In this document: one piece after another, positions 62,976 to 64,000 of the stretch | How the letters are laid out: every line of letters starts with the position of its first letter | Position numbering within the stretch: position 1 is the stretch's first letter | NCBI GenBank assembly: GCA_020746105.1 | Contig: CM036618.1 | Coordinates: 12,693,001-12,757,000 of the forward strand | Direction of reading: 5' to 3' | DNA: 64,000 nucleotides | Origin: Trogon surrucura | Lineage: Eukaryota > Chordata > Aves > Trogoniformes > Trogonidae | The notes under the pieces: generated by a model | Told to the model about the DNA's origin: nothing | Seen by the model: only the letters and a program-made list of their open reading frames with translations | Database searches by the model: none | Translations under genes and position numbers: made by a program

Positions 62976-63861
62976 GTATGTAGCCAGTATCAAGTTGCTT
63001 GGTTGTAGGGAATTTTCTGGGGAATGTGGGGTTTTAGATATTTGCAAATAAGTAAGTAAATAAATAAATAAACCAACCCACCTTTTTTGGGCTGGTGTCA
63101 GCTTACAGTGTAGTGTTTTCAAGTAATCTCATCTAAAAGGACAGTCTGGATTCTTTCAACAGCATTGCCAAGCTGCATGATACAACACCTTTCTGTAATG
63201 TGTTTCCAAAAGCTAAGTCTTGCTTGGTGTGCAACTTTAGGCAGCAATGATGATTTGGTGTTTATTTTTTTATAAATCTGGCTTTTAAATAGAGAGCTGG
63301 CCAGAAAACAAGAATGTTATTTCCAGAAAAAAAAGGTCGAGTGAGATTTTCACAATCATTTTTATTCTGATGCAGAAGGAAATAAAAGCATGCAAAGTTT
63401 TTCTTTTTTTTTTTTCTTCTGAGAGCGAGCCACCAGAGTAATTGATAGCACTGCAATTCAAGTATTTAGATAGAATGAAAGAGAAAATTCCTGTCCAGAA
63501 CTGAGCTCTTGCATTGCAAATCTCATAGTCATCATACTAGATTTGAAGACACAGTTCACCCTTGGCCTGACAATGGAAATTACTTGGAAATAATAAGCAT
63601 CTTCTTGTGAAGCTTCAAGTTTGACAAATACTATTCACAAGAAAAAAGAAAAAAAAAATCTTTGTTCCCTGCTTTGCAAAATTATACATAAAGAATAGTG
63701 CATGATAACACTGGTTTTGAAGGAAATTATATTAAACTTGAATTTAGAGACTCAGGGTCAATATTCAGCTTCTTTTCATGTTGCTCTCATTTACAATACA
63801 CCAGGACAAAATGTTGCTACAGCTAATTTCACCAACGCTTTTGAATGTAGAAAGTAGAAAA
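62976..63861. other. non-coding stretch with (TAAA)n microsatellite
   Basis: A short TAAG/TAAA tetranucleotide run lies at about 63048-63071, and pyrimidine- or A-rich runs lie near 63400 and 63650. No gene was seen. Confidence 0.6.
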
Positions 63862-64000
63862 TGGAACATGGTCCAGCGGTATGCACTCACAGCCCAGAAA
63901 GCCAATTGCATCCTGGGCCAGCAGGCCAAGGGAAGTGATTCTTCACCTCTACTCTACTCTTATGAGATCCCACTTAGAGTACTGTATCCAGCTCTAGGCC
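63862..64000 (+). mobile_element. CR1 LINE fragment running off the window end
   Basis: CACAGCCCAGAAAGCCAATTGCATCCTGGG and CTCTACTCTACTCTTATGAG correspond to the ORF2 C-terminal region of CR1 seen at 13.4 and 32.7 kb, with small deletions. The sense-oriented element continues beyond 64000. Confidence 0.88.

Noticed and set aside
1-64000. Endogenous retrovirus genes, tRNA/rRNA genes, CRISPR arrays, phage or integrative elements
   Set aside because: No gag/pol/env-like frames, tRNA A/B boxes, or spaced identical repeats were recognised. The only reverse-transcriptase fragments are CR1 LINE.

Overview
The window is vertebrate nuclear DNA and almost certainly avian (an archosaur or turtle relative at the outside). 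It contains split genes with GT/AG introns, a CpG-island promoter, and many 5'-truncated CR1 LINE fragments on both strands. The best-preserved CR1 copies still end in the diagnostic 8-bp ATTCTATG/ATTCTGTG tail. There are no prokaryotic signatures, CRISPR arrays or operons.

Two protein-coding genes occupy the first 19 kb, both on the + strand. (1) The last four coding exons of a cytosolic 5'-nucleotidase I, assigned to NT5C1B by synteny, lie at 2610-5935; a poly(A) signal is at 6480. The exons encoding its N-terminus were not found between 1 and 2609, although a GC-rich, CpG-rich patch lies at 1-235. (2) Complete RDH14 (retinol dehydrogenase 14, SDR family) has two coding exons, 12512-12874 and 17169-17786, giving a 326-aa protein. 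Its CpG-island promoter carries a CCAAT box, a GC box and an ACTAYRNNNCCCR element. The pair in this order and orientation matches the mammalian NT5C1B-RDH14 neighbourhood, where read-through transcripts are known.

From about 19 kb to 64 kb I see no convincing gene. This looks like AT-rich gene desert with scattered CR1 fragments (26.2, 32.2, 49.6, 59.5-60.9, 62.9 and 63.9 kb), a few microsatellites, and small islands that stand out. These are a CpG-enriched stretch at 20.57-21.56 kb, a CpG-dotted block with a strong CTCF-like motif at 52.4-52.75 kb, and a coding-like but broken reading frame on the - strand at 45.06-45.54 kb that may be a decayed retrocopy.

The genes are metabolic and not an operon-like system: one dephosphorylates nucleoside monophosphates (AMP/IMP) in the cytosol and the other oxidises or reduces retinoids at membranes. 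The most interesting local biology is how CR1 has shaped the RDH14 promoter. A CR1 copy ends within about 110 bp of the core elements and supplies in-frame upstream ATGs, and another CR1 begins only about 270 bp into intron 1. I found no evidence for a new multi-gene system.
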